Below, piece after piece: positions 50,747-59,554 of a DNA stretch of 64,000 nt. The translations under genes and the position numbers were made by a program. This DNA is from Paenibacillus sp. FSL H7-0737 (GTDB lineage Bacteria; Bacillota; Bacilli; Paenibacillales; Paenibacillaceae), in NCBI RefSeq assembly GCF_000758545.1, contig NZ_CP009279.1, positions 3,038,001 to 3,102,000 on the forward strand, written 5' to 3'. The notes beneath the pieces were generated by a model that saw only the letters and a program-made list of their open reading frames with translations, was not told the DNA's origin and did no database searches. How positions within the stretch are numbered: position 1 is the first letter of the stretch; the number at the start of each line of letters is the position of its first letter.

Positions 50747-52195
50747 GTGGACGTTAAACAAGAAAGTAAAATTCATTTTTGGCCTATTATGATTGCCATA
50801 TTCTTCGGAAACTTCGTCTCTGTCTTAAGTACAACGACCATCAACATAGCTGTTCCTCTTTTAATGAATCATTTCCATTCGAACCTGAACACTATGCAAT
50901 GGATGGTTACAGGTTTTATGCTAGCAACGGGAGTAACTGCACCACTTGCCGGATATCTGGGAGGCAGATTTAGCTATAAGCGACTGTATCTATTCGCTTT
51001 GATGGGATTCACCATGTTCTCCTTACTCTGTGCAGTAGCTTGGAATCCAACCTCTCTGATTGTATTTCGAATGCTTCAGGGCTCTTGCAGCGGGCTGATT
51101 ATGGCTTGTACGATGACGATTATATTCCAAGTGATTCCAGCTGAACGCAGACCTTTCGCCGTGAGCCTATGGTCGCTATCCGCGATGGTAGCCCCAGCCA
51201 TAGGTCCGACATTTAGCGGATGGTTACTTCAGTATGCTAGCTGGCACTGGTTATTTTTAATTAACATTCCCATTGGGATCATTGCTGTTATTCTAACCGT
51301 AACGTTAATTCCATACTATCGAATGAATGTTCCGAAATCATTTGATATTCCTGGCTTCCTAACTGTTGTACTGGGCAGCTTATCTTTATTAACCGCATTT
51401 AGCCAAGGCAATAGCTGGGGATGGGGCTCATGGAAGACCCTATCCTTAATACTTGTGGGGATCGTACTTTTAGTTTTCTTCGTCTTGCACGAGCTGAAGG
51501 CGGAAGTACCACTGCTGAATCTGCGTGTCTTTCGAAATCGGCGTTTTACTGCCATGCTTAGTATCTATAGTTTGGTGACGATAGCAATGTATGCTGGAAC
51601 TTACTTAACTCCATTGTTCTTACAAACGGTAGAAGGAGCAACAACACTTAAAACGGGGCTTATCTTATTGCCATCTTCGATTCTTCTGGCTTTACTTAGT
51701 CCAATCGTAGGTAAGATGTATCCAAAGTTTGGGCCTGTGAAGTTAATTTCTGCTGGTATTTTATTTATTTTCATCGGTTTATTCATGATGAGTCGGCTGC
51801 ATACAAATGTTTCTTACAGCTTCATTATGTGGGCCATGGTGGTTCGGAATTTAGGTATTGGATTAGCTAACGTTCCGAGTAGCACAGCGTCTATGGAGGA
51901 AATTCCAGTCGAATGGTCAGGTCATGCCACATCGATCAACAACTGGGTTCGGAATGTGTTAAGCTCACTTGGGATTGCGGTGTTCACTTCTATTTTGTCC
52001 ACAAGATCCATATTGCACTCTAAAGAATTGATCAGTTCAGGTGCAGGTAATGCAGATTCGATAAGATTATTATCGTTCACTATGGGTGTGAATGATGTAT
52101 TCGTAGTCGGCTCTATCATCGTGTTGTTTGGATTACCACTTATGTTTTTATTGCGCAAGAAGCGTAGTGTAATTTCTGTTCAAAGTGCGGGATAA
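50747..52195 (+). CDS. MFS transporter, DHA2 (EmrB/QacA) drug:H+ antiporter
   Basis: 482 aa with 14 predicted TM helices. GTG start with AAGGAGGGG. MFS motif features: LAGYLGGRFSYKRLYL (motif A-like) near residue 75, WLFLINIPIGI near 175 (motif C area), and GNSWGWGSWKT. Cytoplasmic-membrane multidrug exporter by family. Regulation by the divergent PadR gene is supported by two boxes. Substrate unknown. Confidence 0.92.
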   Translation: MDVKQESKIHFWPIMIAIFFGNFVSVLSTTTINIAVPLLMNHFHSNLNTMQWMVTGFMLATGVTAPLAGYLGGRFSYKRLYLFALMGFTMFSLLCAVAWNPTSLIVFRMLQGSCSGLIMACTMTIIFQVIPAERRPFAVSLWSLSAMVAPAIGPTFSGWLLQYASWHWLFLINIPIGIIAVILTVTLIPYYRMNVPKSFDIPGFLTVVLGSLSLLTAFSQGNSWGWGSWKTLSLILVGIVLLVFFVLHELKAEVPLLNLRVFRNRRFTAMLSIYSLVTIAMYAGTYLTPLFLQTVEGATTLKTGLILLPSSILLALLSPIVGKMYPKFGPVKLISAGILFIFIGLFMMSRLHTNVSYSFIMWAMVVRNLGIGLANVPSSTASMEEIPVEWSGHATSINNWVRNVLSSLGIAVFTSILSTRSILHSKELISSGAGNADSIRLLSFTMGVNDVFVVGSIIVLFGLPLMFLLRKKRSVISVQSAG

Positions 52196-52212
52196 CCTTC
52201 GCATCACATTAG

Positions 52213-52252
52213 AAAAGCAGACCAAGGACTTAGCCTTGATCTGCTTTTTTTA
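52213..52252 (+). terminator. terminator after the MFS gene
   Basis: AAAAGCAGA-c-CAAGG / CCTTG-a-TCTGCTTTT with a 6-nt loop, followed by T. Confidence 0.93.
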
Positions 52253-52345
52253 TGTTTTTATATGTGAGAAGTATGTGGAAAGTATCTTGAAACGAAGGTA
52301 TTATAAATACATCCATTAATATCAATTGAGGGGAGCAAGACAGCA

Positions 52346-53026
52346 GTGGGAAGAGGACTACAAAGTATTTTATTTGATTTGGATGGTACATTAACGGACC
52401 CTAAAGAAGGCATAACAAAAAGCGTAGAATACGCATTGAACAAATTTGATATACAGATCGAGCATTTGGATAAACTTCTTCCTTACATAGGCCCACCTCT
52501 CTATGATTCATTTATCGAGCTGCATCAGTTCTCAGAGGAACAAGCGCAACAAGCAGTTGTATTCTACCGTGAGCGTTACAGCACCGTTGGAATGCTTGAG
52601 AATATGGTGATTGATGGTATACCGCAATTGCTGGAAGACCTCAAGAATAAAGGATTTTCATTGTATGTAGCTACCTCCAAGCCTACTGTTTTTGCTGAAC
52701 AAATTCTTGAGCATTATAAACTAGATCATTATTTTGAGCATATCGGTGGTAGTAATCTAGATGGCACCCGTTCTAAAAAGAAAGATGTGATACAGTACGT
52801 ACTCGATCAGAATGCTATTCTTCCGGAGGAAGCTGTGATGATTGGGGACCGAGAGCATGATATTATCGGTGCTATAGGTTGTGGAGTAGAATCTATTGGT
52901 GTGACCTTTGGTTACGGACCTAAAGAAGAACTGGAGAATGCTGGGGCAGATCATATCGCTTATCGTGTAGAAGAAATTGCGGATATCATCCAACATATAT
53001 CATTAAGAGAGCGGTGTGCGAAATGA
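52346..53026 (+). CDS. HAD superfamily phosphatase (phosphoglycolate phosphatase-like)
   Basis: 226 aa, GTG start behind GAGGGGAG. Motif I LFDLDGTLTDPKEG with nucleophile Asp and acid/base Asp, motif II ATSKP, motif III Lys in RSKKKDVI and motif IV MIGDREHDIIGA. Cap domain of alpha-helical type (subfamily I). Likely a phosphate monoester hydrolase for a small metabolite. Its TGA overlaps the ATG of the following acetyltransferase gene. Confidence 0.92.
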   Translation: MGRGLQSILFDLDGTLTDPKEGITKSVEYALNKFDIQIEHLDKLLPYIGPPLYDSFIELHQFSEEQAQQAVVFYRERYSTVGMLENMVIDGIPQLLEDLKNKGFSLYVATSKPTVFAEQILEHYKLDHYFEHIGGSNLDGTRSKKKDVIQYVLDQNAILPEEAVMIGDREHDIIGAIGCGVESIGVTFGYGPKEELENAGADHIAYRVEEIADIIQHISLRERCAK

Positions 53027-53619
53027 TCCAACCTCGTAATTCAATCTTGGAGGGCAATACAGTCAAGCTGATTCCAATGGATGACAGCCATGTAGAAGGG
53101 CTAGCGAGAGTATTAAGAAATCCAAACATCTGGGAATTTACTTGGCGAAAAATAACGTCGGACGAGCAGGTACAGGATTTAATCACAACCGCATTCGCAA
53201 ATCAAAACAATGAATCGCAAATTCCCTTCGTCATCATTGAAAAAGCTACTGGACAAATCGTCGGTACCACTCGAATCATGCATCCGGATTTGGTTCATCG
53301 CAATGCTGAAATCGGATGTACGTGGATCTCACCTGAATATTGGAGAACGAGTGTGAATACCGAGGCTAAGTCATTACTGCTTCACTATTGTTTTGAAGAG
53401 CTAAAGCTGATTCGTGTAGAGTTTACAGTGGTGAAGACTAACTTGAGGTCACAAAGAGCGGTAGAACGATTAGGGGCTGTAAAAGAAGGGGTCCTACGCC
53501 AGCATAGAATTAGATCTGATGGTTCGATTCATGATAATGTTGTCTTTAGTATTTTGGATAAAGAATGGCCATCGGTAAAAGAGAATCTGCACTATTTATT
53601 AAATGAGAAGTACTCATAA
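53023..53619 (+). CDS. GNAT family N-acetyltransferase (RimJ/RimL type)
   Basis: 198 aa from ATG 53023 overlapping the HAD stop (ATGA); GTG 53014 is in frame. RimJ-like features: LEGNTVKLIPMDDSHVEGL at the N-terminus, GCTWISPEYWRTSVNTEAKSLLLHYCFEEL, then VKTNLRSQRAVERLGAVKEGVLRQH (AcCoA-binding and the NxxSxxxxxxxG-type segment). May acetylate a protein N-terminus or antibiotic; substrate not visible. Confidence 0.9.
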   Translation: MIQPRNSILEGNTVKLIPMDDSHVEGLARVLRNPNIWEFTWRKITSDEQVQDLITTAFANQNNESQIPFVIIEKATGQIVGTTRIMHPDLVHRNAEIGCTWISPEYWRTSVNTEAKSLLLHYCFEELKLIRVEFTVVKTNLRSQRAVERLGAVKEGVLRQHRIRSDGSIHDNVVFSILDKEWPSVKENLHYLLNEKYS

Positions 53620-53634
53620 TTGTATAAAAGAAGC

Positions 53635-53667
53635 CAAGAGTCCCTCTCTTATGGAGAAGGACTCTTG
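53635..53667. terminator. hairpin between convergent acetyltransferase and dehydrogenase genes
   Basis: CAAGAGTCC (53635-53643) pairs with GGACTCTTG (53659-53667). Read on the minus strand it is followed by GCTTCTTTTAT, so it best suits the dehydrogenase transcript. Confidence 0.8.
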
Positions 53668-53698
53668 CTCTATAGATCAGCCACTTGGCTGTTTATGG

Positions 53699-54760
53699 TT
53701 ATTGTTTAGGACTTACAAGAATTTTCACTTGATTTTTTTCCTTCAAAAGCGCCTCAAACCCGTGTTCAATCACTTCGTTCAATTTGATTCTTTTAGTCAC
53801 TAGTTTGTCTGCAGGGAAGTAACCTTGTTCCATGAGACTAATTACTGCTGGGAATACATCACGGTATCCGATGATACCAGTTAAATTACGTTCTTTAAGT
53901 ACGATGTTGTTTGGAGTAATCGTAGCATCTTTTTCAAAAATACTAACGATCATGATTTGACCACTTAATTTAGTGGAATTGATAGCTTGTGTTAGAACGG
54001 GAGGGACACCTGTGACTTCAAAAGCAACATCCACGCCGCCATCGGTACGTTTTTGAATTTCTTCAACCACATCATATTGTTTAGGATCGATTACAATACC
54101 ACCAAGTTCCTCAGCTTTGCTTTTACGTTCTTCTGAGAGTTCAACAACATAAATTTCAGCTGCACCGGAAGCTTTCAAAGCTTCAATCACAAGCAAACCG
54201 ATAGGACCAGCGCCAAATACTACAGCCTTATCTCCGACCTTCAATTGACTGGAACGAACAGCATGCAGAGCAACTGCAGAAGGTTCTACTAGAGCGCCTT
54301 GCTCATAGGACAAGCTGTCAGGAATTTTGTGCACCATATGTTGGTCTGCTGCAACGTATTCTGAGAATCCACCGCCGCCTCCAGCCAAACCTAGGAAGCC
54401 CATTTTTTCACAAAGATTGTATTTGCCTTGTCGACAAGCTACACATTCACCACATGCAAAAACTGGTTCAACGACAACTCGATCACCAACATTAAACTTG
54501 CTAACGCCTTGACCTACTTCAACGATTTGTCCAGAGAATTCATGTCCCATTACGACTGGCGCTTTTTCACCAGTAAGGGGATGATCTGTACCTTGGGGAA
54601 TGAAAATAGGACCGGCTACATATTCGTGAAGATCGCTGCCACAAATCCCGCACCATTCTATTTTGATTTTCACTTTCCCTTCAAGTGCTGCTGGTTCTTC
54701 AATCGTTTCTAACCGTAGATCTTTGACGTTATGCCATCTTAATGCTTGCATATCATTCAT
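53699..54760 (-). CDS. bdhA: zinc-dependent alcohol dehydrogenase, (R,R)-butanediol dehydrogenase-like
   Basis: 353 aa medium-chain dehydrogenase. Catalytic zinc ligands: Cys in CGICGSDLHEYVAGP, His-Glu in GHEFSG. Structural zinc lobe CGECVACRQGKYNLCEKMGF with four Cys. Rossmann AVVFGAGPIGLLVIEALK. FIPQGTDHPLTGEKAPVVMG is the block typical of butanediol dehydrogenases. It interconverts acetoin and 2,3-butanediol with NAD(H). Divergent from a LacI gene, with an operator-like palindrome (54811-54822) 51 bp before its start. Confidence 0.9.
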   Translation of the reverse strand: MNDMQALRWHNVKDLRLETIEEPAALEGKVKIKIEWCGICGSDLHEYVAGPIFIPQGTDHPLTGEKAPVVMGHEFSGQIVEVGQGVSKFNVGDRVVVEPVFACGECVACRQGKYNLCEKMGFLGLAGGGGGFSEYVAADQHMVHKIPDSLSYEQGALVEPSAVALHAVRSSQLKVGDKAVVFGAGPIGLLVIEALKASGAAEIYVVELSEERKSKAEELGGIVIDPKQYDVVEEIQKRTDGGVDVAFEVTGVPPVLTQAINSTKLSGQIMIVSIFEKDATITPNNIVLKERNLTGIIGYRDVFPAVISLMEQGYFPADKLVTKRIKLNEVIEHGFEALLKEKNQVKILVSPKQ

Positions 54761-54810
54761 CTCCTAGATTAATTAATTGATAATAAAAAATGTTTTTCTC
54801 CTGGAAAAGA

Positions 54811-54822
54811 GGAAACGTTTCC
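54811..54822. promoter_or_regulatory. LacI-type operator upstream of the dehydrogenase gene
   Basis: GGAAACGTTTCC, a perfect 12-bp palindrome with the central CG of LacI/GalR-family operators. It matches part of the CcpA cre pattern as well, so either the adjacent LacI protein or CcpA could bind. Confidence 0.65.
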
Positions 54823-55043
54823 GAGAACAAATATGTCACATAATTTTCATATTGTCAAATTTAAATACTAAAATATTAATATCGAAAATTAGTGAAAAAA
54901 TTCACCTGAACTTAGCAATAGCAGGGGTATATAGACTGTGTCGTACTTGCTATAAGTGCTTTTATAAGTACATATATGTTATAATAAATACATTGGAAAA
55001 ACGGCTTGAATGAGACGGATAGATTTAATAATAGCTATGATTA

Positions 55044-55057
55044 CGGAAACGATTCCG
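55044..55057. promoter_or_regulatory. second LacI-type operator, in the leader of the LacI gene
   Basis: CGGAAACGATTCCG at 55044-55057 differs from the first palindrome by one base in the core 12 bp. The two centres are about 234 bp apart. It lies before the likely TTG start 55078, inside the region that an upstream TTG start (55006) would translate. Confidence 0.65.
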
Positions 55058-55077
55058 AAAATGAGGGGACTATCAAC

Positions 55078-56103
55078 TTGGCTAATAAAAACAAAGTAAC
55101 CATAGAGGATGTAGCGAAACGAGCGGGAGTAGGTATTGCTACTGTTTCAAGAGCGATTAATAATTCGGAGGGAATTAGTTCCAAGACTAAGGCATTAGTA
55201 CTGCAAGTGATTGAGGAGATGGGTTTTACACCTAATACCTCTGCACAAAGTCTGAAGATTCGCCAAACGAAGCAAATCGCTCTGGCCGTTCCCGACATTC
55301 GAAATGCCATTATTCCAGATATCGCCTGGTCCGTGGAGCAAGCAGCTAAACAGGACGGCTATCGAGTCATTCAGATTAATACTTCCGGAAATCCGCGGAC
55401 AGAGCTCGAAACGATTCGTGAGATCAAGAAATTACATGTTGATGGCCTCATTATCATGCCTCTTGCTTATCCCAAGACTATGGTAGAACTAATTAATAAA
55501 TCGAGTGTTCCTGTCTCGATCATTAACTACGGGAAACGCATTACAGAGAATGTGAAAGCGGATATCGTAAGCCTGTCACGTTTTGAGGGCCAGCTAATCA
55601 TGGAACATCTAAGCAATATTGGCCGAACTAGAATTGCTTACGCAGGAGCTCAGAAGGATCTCATTGAAGATCGTTATCTTGCCTATCAGCAGGCGTTAAA
55701 TCAAGTGGATATTTCTTTGGTTTATTTTGGCGAGGATTTCTCCTTGCAAACGGGGGTACAAGCTGCAGATTATTTCTATAGCCTGACCCATATGCCAGAT
55801 GCAATATATGCTGTAAATGACATGGTTGCTATAGGGATTGTAAACCGATTTAAAGAGTTAGGCGTTCGTGTTCCTGAGGATGTGGCAGTGGTAGGGGTGG
55901 ATAATAACGCATGGACAACCATTACAAGTCCGCAGATTAGTTCGGTCTCCATCATGGGCAATGAAGTCGCCCGATTGGCTACTCAGCTTCTGTTGCAACG
56001 CATTCAGGATAATATTACGGGCGACTACCAAAGGGTGCAGCTTGATCCGCGTTTAATTGTGCGAGAGTCTAGTGTTTCGGTTAAGCGTAGTACGACAGGT
56101 TGA
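55078..56103 (+). CDS. LacI family transcriptional regulator
   Basis: 341 aa from TTG 55078 with SD GAGGGGAC at 55063-55070; an in-frame TTG at 55006 would add 24 residues, lacks a good SD and runs through an operator-like palindrome. HTH VTIEDVAKRAGVGIATVSRAI with hinge helix NTSAQSLKIRQT, then a periplasmic-binding-like effector domain (QIALAVPDIRNAIIP... to VPEDVAVVGVDNN). Likely regulates the divergent dehydrogenase gene in response to a sugar or acetoin-related ligand. Confidence 0.9.
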   Translation: MANKNKVTIEDVAKRAGVGIATVSRAINNSEGISSKTKALVLQVIEEMGFTPNTSAQSLKIRQTKQIALAVPDIRNAIIPDIAWSVEQAAKQDGYRVIQINTSGNPRTELETIREIKKLHVDGLIIMPLAYPKTMVELINKSSVPVSIINYGKRITENVKADIVSLSRFEGQLIMEHLSNIGRTRIAYAGAQKDLIEDRYLAYQQALNQVDISLVYFGEDFSLQTGVQAADYFYSLTHMPDAIYAVNDMVAIGIVNRFKELGVRVPEDVAVVGVDNNAWTTITSPQISSVSIMGNEVARLATQLLLQRIQDNITGDYQRVQLDPRLIVRESSVSVKRSTTG

Positions 56104-56173
56104 AAATCCTCTAAATCCTGTTAGACTTAATACTAAGTAAGTTGATGGGGGAATATGAAATGAGGAGATTATT

Positions 56174-57112
56174 ATGGCTAAAATATATAAAAGCGTAACA
56201 GATTTGATTGGTAATACACCGTTATTGGAAATTTCGAAATATAGTAAATCTCAGAACGTTGAAGCAAAAATCCTTGCCAAGTTAGAGTCTTTTAATCCTG
56301 GAGGTAGCGTCAAGGATCGTATAGGTTATGCGATGATCAAAGATGCTGAGGATAAAGGCTTAATTCATAAAGATTCTGTAATTATTGAGCCAACAAGTGG
56401 CAATACCGGCATTGGCCTTGCAATGGCTGCGACCAGCCTTGGGTACTCGTTGATTATCGTACTTCCGGATACGTTCAGTATTGAACGCCGTAAGGTGATG
56501 GCTGCACTTGGTGCTAAGCTTGTATTAACACCTGGAGCTGAAGGGATGAGCGGTGCTCTGAAAAAGGCGGAGGAATTGGCAGCGGAAATTCCACATGCAT
56601 TCATTCCACAACAATTCAGCAACCCAGCTAACCCTGAAATTCACAGAACGACAACTGCAGAGGAAATTTGGCGGGATACTGATGGAAATGTAGATATTTT
56701 TATTGCGGGTGTTGGTTCTGGAGGCACCATATCAGGGGTTGGGGAAGCTTTGAAGGCTAAGAACCCTTCGGTACAGATCGTAGCTATCGAACCGTTTGAT
56801 TCACCGGTATTATCTGGTGGCCGGCCTAGTGCGCATGGAATTCAGGGGATTGGTGCTAACTTCATTCCGGAGATTTACAATAAAGAGGTTGTTGATGAGA
56901 TTTTTCAGGTGAAGAATAAAGACGCATTTAATGTAGCGCGTGAAATTGCCAAGACCGAGGGATTACTTGTAGGGATCTCGTCTGGCGCCGCGGTATATAC
57001 AGCTACAGAAATTGCTAAACGTCCAGAAAATAAAGGGAAGACGATTGTAGTGATTTTGCCGGATACTGGTGAACGTTATTTAACAACTACTCTGTTTGAT
57101 TTTAATGAATAG
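56174..57112 (+). CDS. cysK: cysteine synthase A
   Basis: 312 aa PLP enzyme. PLP-Lys in PGGSVKDRIGYAMI near residue 47; phosphate loops TSGNTGIGLAMA and GVGSGGTISGVG; substrate-binding GIQGIGANFIPEI and PDTGERYLTT. Converts O-acetylserine and sulphide to cysteine. SD GAGGAG; stop is followed by a hairpin terminator. Preceded by the LacI gene without obvious coupling. Confidence 0.95.
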   Translation: MAKIYKSVTDLIGNTPLLEISKYSKSQNVEAKILAKLESFNPGGSVKDRIGYAMIKDAEDKGLIHKDSVIIEPTSGNTGIGLAMAATSLGYSLIIVLPDTFSIERRKVMAALGAKLVLTPGAEGMSGALKKAEELAAEIPHAFIPQQFSNPANPEIHRTTTAEEIWRDTDGNVDIFIAGVGSGGTISGVGEALKAKNPSVQIVAIEPFDSPVLSGGRPSAHGIQGIGANFIPEIYNKEVVDEIFQVKNKDAFNVAREIAKTEGLLVGISSGAAVYTATEIAKRPENKGKTIVVILPDTGERYLTTTLFDFNE

Positions 57113-57152
57113 CTTGAACCGACCTATGACTTGAAGTTGATACAAATTTGGA

Positions 57153-57178
57153 GGCTCAGCGGAATGCTGAGTCTTTTT
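57153..57178 (+). terminator. terminator after cysK
   Basis: GGCTCAGC/GCTGAGTC (one G-U) with a GGAAT loop, then TTTTT. Confidence 0.9.
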
Positions 57179-57285
57179 GTGCATTTAGTAACTAAAGAGT
57201 GATCGATTCAGCCCCTTATTTTACCAACAGCTATGGTACAATATAGCATAAATCGTAGTAGTTCTAAAAAAGGAGTATGAAACGT

Positions 57286-57639
57286 GTGAATGTGTTCAAA
57301 AAAGTTAGAAATAATTATGTGATTTGGCATGCAAATCGTATTCAGTTACTGGATTTTCCTTCAAGCCCTATCGTTAGAAAACAAATAGTTTTCTCGGGTA
57401 GAGTTCAAAACGTAGGATTCCGTTTGGAAATATATACGATTGCTGAAAGAATGAAATTAACGGGTAGGGTACAAAATTTAAACGACGGAAGTGTAGAGGT
57501 AGAAGTACAAGGAGAAGAGCAGCGAATCTCTTTTCTAGTCCATTGCATGAAATCATTGAAACGGGCATCTGTAAAGAAAGTAACTATGAGTGATCTGCCT
57601 CTTAATGAGAGTGAGAAAGATTTTACGATAGTGAAATAA
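57286..57639 (+). CDS. acylphosphatase
   Basis: 117 aa from GTG 57286 (SD AGGAG about 10 bp upstream; ATG 57277 is too close to the SD). The acylphosphatase domain covers about residues 30-117: FSGRVQNVGFR holds the catalytic Arg and the phosphate loop, and GRVQNLNDGSVEVEVQGEE the catalytic Asn. The ~30-aa N-terminal extension is not typical of the stand-alone enzyme. Hydrolyses acyl phosphates such as acetyl phosphate. Isolated gene. Confidence 0.87.
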   Translation: MNVFKKVRNNYVIWHANRIQLLDFPSSPIVRKQIVFSGRVQNVGFRLEIYTIAERMKLTGRVQNLNDGSVEVEVQGEEQRISFLVHCMKSLKRASVKKVTMSDLPLNESEKDFTIVK

Positions 57640-57709
57640 GTACATATGGATTGGTAGAATTAAGAAGTGGATTGTCTTTTTTGGATTAGGAAGATAGAGG
57701 AGAAAGAAT

Positions 57710-57778
57710 ATGAATAGATTAATTGGGACTAAAGTTTCTCAGTTCATTCTTCGCTGTGTAATACACAGAATAGAATAA
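57710..57778 (+). CDS. possible 22-aa peptide ORF
   Basis: ATG with SD GAGGAG 8 bp upstream encodes MNRLIGTKVSQFILRCVIHR plus two residues, then TAA. It overlaps a palindrome and a putative promoter for the next gene, so the two readings compete. No homologue recalled. May be a spurious ORF. Confidence 0.25.
   Translation: MNRLIGTKVSQFILRCVIHRIE
57756..57776 (+). promoter_or_regulatory. GTGTAATACAC palindrome with -10-like TAGAAT before the TPM gene
   Basis: GTGTAATACAC at 57756-57766 is identical (reverse complement) to the GntR-promoter palindrome at 36398-36408. TAGAAT at 57771-57776 could be the -10 and TTCTTC at 57747-57752 a poor -35, so the palindrome would sit in the spacer as in the first case. 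Confidence 0.45.
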
Positions 57779-57847
57779 AATGGAACTATTGCTTAAGCCA
57801 TGCGTAACCGATAAATAAAAGAGATTATGATAGAGCAGGAGGTACAT

Positions 57848-59380
57848 ATGAACTACAGAATTTTTAGAAAGATGCTTCTTACCACACTTGCCACCCTGAT
57901 GTTAAGTGTTTTGCTTCTTCCGGTTTTAACTTCAGCCAAGACAGCTGTACCTAAGCATACTGGGTCATTTTATGTGAATGATTTTGCGAATGTGATCGAC
58001 GAGAAAGCTGAGAATTACATGGTGAACTATGGAATTCGATTACATCAGGATACGGGTGCTCAAGTCGTAGTGGTGACAGTCGATTCTACAAATGGAGTTT
58101 CGATGGAAGAGTATGCAACTTCGCTATTCAATAGCTGGGGTGTAGGCTCTGCGGATAAGAATAACGGGCTTTTGCTACTTCTTTCTATAAAAGATGATGA
58201 CTACTGGGCGGTACAAGGTAAGGGTATTGAGGACACGTTGCCTAACAGTAAGATTAAAGATATTCTCTCTCAATATCTTGAGCCGGATTTTGCAGCTAAA
58301 ACTTATAGTAACGGTGCACGTAAAACTTATGGCGCTTTTATTCAAGCCATGGGTGGGACCTGGGTGGAAAATGTCGGCACCAAAAACTATGTATCAGATA
58401 ATGCCGGTGTACTCAAAAAAGTAACAAAGGATTATTTGAACGAATCTAGCAACAGATATAAAACTACAACTGGCAGCGGAATTTATGTGGTTACTGTAAA
58501 GAACGCAGGAGATAAAACACTTCAGGATTATACCTACATGAAGTTTGCCTCCGTTGCTGCTGGCCCTAAGGATGTTATGCTCGTGCTAGACATAGGTGGA
58601 GACAACTATCATGTTCTGCAAGGGAAGGACATCGACAAGGTTCTAACTAATGATGCAATCAGCAATATTTTGGATACTGTACTTGAGCCCCAATTTGTGA
58701 AAAAAGATTACGGAACGGGAGCTACGGCAACTTCTAATGCTTTGTACAGCTTCTTATTGGCTAGAGCGGATCAATCCGTTGGAGCGACGGGAAATAGTGG
58801 AGGCACTACAGCCGCCAATTCTTCCTCAACAACCACTTCAGCAAAGGAGACTAGTGTTAGTGTAGGAAAAGGCCTTCTAATTTACTTGTTGATATTTGCT
58901 CCGCTCATACTGTTCGGATATGGTCTTTCACGACGCAATAAATATATTGAAATGTACGGTTTGCCATTTAATCCGTATAGCCCAAGAAATATTCGTCGGT
59001 ATGGGAATTGGTACGGTCAAGCGGATTACGGTTATGGTAGACGTTGGCACAGACGTTATAATAATCACCATCATAATCACCACCATCATCATAGAAACAC
59101 ACCATCCAATAACTCACAGTCAAGCTTCTGGGGAAACAGTGGTGGAGGCGGATCTACTAGAGGTGGCGGAGCAGGACGATATTCCTCAAGCAACGAGAAT
59201 CGTGGGGGCGGAGGCTCGAGTAGTGGCGGAGGTGCAGGTAGACATTCTTCTAGCTCTTCCAGCAGCAGCTACTCTAACAATGATAGTGGCTCTTCCGGTG
59301 GAGGAGGTTATTCCGGCGGTGGTGGCTCATCAGGTGGTGGGGGTAGCGCCAGCAGTGGTGGCGGAGCGGGTAGACACTAA
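57848..59380 (+). CDS. TPM-domain envelope protein with two TPM modules and Gly/His-rich tail
   Basis: 510 aa from ATG 57848 (SD GGAGG). Signal peptide/TM at residues about 9-32; two successive TPM domains, 45-170 (YVNDFANVIDEKAENYM ... GLLLLLSIKDDDYWAVQGKGIEDTLP) and 175-320 (YVSDNAGVLKKVTKDYL ... VMLVLDIGGDNYHVLQG). Then a Ser/Thr linker, a second TM (about 345-365) and a cytoplasmic or surface tail made of a His-rich stretch and Gly/Ser/Arg repeats. TPM (YgcG-like) proteins bind envelope or photosystem components in other lineages; function here unknown. Tail is low-complexity. Confidence 0.88.
   Translation: MNYRIFRKMLLTTLATLMLSVLLLPVLTSAKTAVPKHTGSFYVNDFANVIDEKAENYMVNYGIRLHQDTGAQVVVVTVDSTNGVSMEEYATSLFNSWGVGSADKNNGLLLLLSIKDDDYWAVQGKGIEDTLPNSKIKDILSQYLEPDFAAKTYSNGARKTYGAFIQAMGGTWVENVGTKNYVSDNAGVLKKVTKDYLNESSNRYKTTTGSGIYVVTVKNAGDKTLQDYTYMKFASVAAGPKDVMLVLDIGGDNYHVLQGKDIDKVLTNDAISNILDTVLEPQFVKKDYGTGATATSNALYSFLLARADQSVGATGNSGGTTAANSSSTTTSAKETSVSVGKGLLIYLLIFAPLILFGYGLSRRNKYIEMYGLPFNPYSPRNIRRYGNWYGQADYGYGRRWHRRYNNHHHNHHHHHRNTPSNNSQSSFWGNSGGGGSTRGGGAGRYSSSNENRGGGGSSSGGGAGRHSSSSSSSSYSNNDSGSSGGGGYSGGGGSSGGGGSASSGGGAGRH
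59035..59377. repeat. low-complexity His- and Gly/Ser-rich coding repeat
   Basis: The C-terminal 3' part of the TPM gene encodes a stretch of alternating Asn/His, then GGGxSxGGGAGR(Y/H)SSS-type units repeated about four times, ending GGGAGRH. Codon patterns are repetitive GGxGGxGG runs; long out-of-frame ORFs arise from it and are not genes. Confidence 0.7.
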
Positions 59381-59394
59381 AAAGGTTGAAGATG

Positions 59395-59428
59395 AGCAGG
59401 TTTCCGGGTTATCCGAAACCTGCTTCTT
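59395..59428 (+). terminator. terminator after the TPM gene
   Basis: AGCAGGTTTC (59395-59404) / GAAACCTGCT (59415-59424) with a 10-nt loop, then TCTTTTG. Confidence 0.88.
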
Positions 59429-59554
59429 TTGTTTTAGGAGGTTACTTATTTGTTTTAGGTTGTTACTTAATAGTAACTTTTCATAAAATTTATCGTCTAT
59501 GATAAAGTTAGACATTTATTTTCAAATTCCGTAATAGTCAGGGAGGAAAAAGAA

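Noticed and set aside
54811-54822. Pure CcpA cre site
   Set aside because: It matches the cre pattern only partly, and a near-identical partner site lies in the leader of the adjacent LacI gene, so a local operator is the simpler reading. CcpA binding is not excluded.
58896-59486. 196-codon ORF overlapping the 3' part of the TPM gene
   Set aside because: It is a frame shadow of the repetitive Gly/His-coding region, has no SD and encodes low-complexity Val/Ala/Glu runs.
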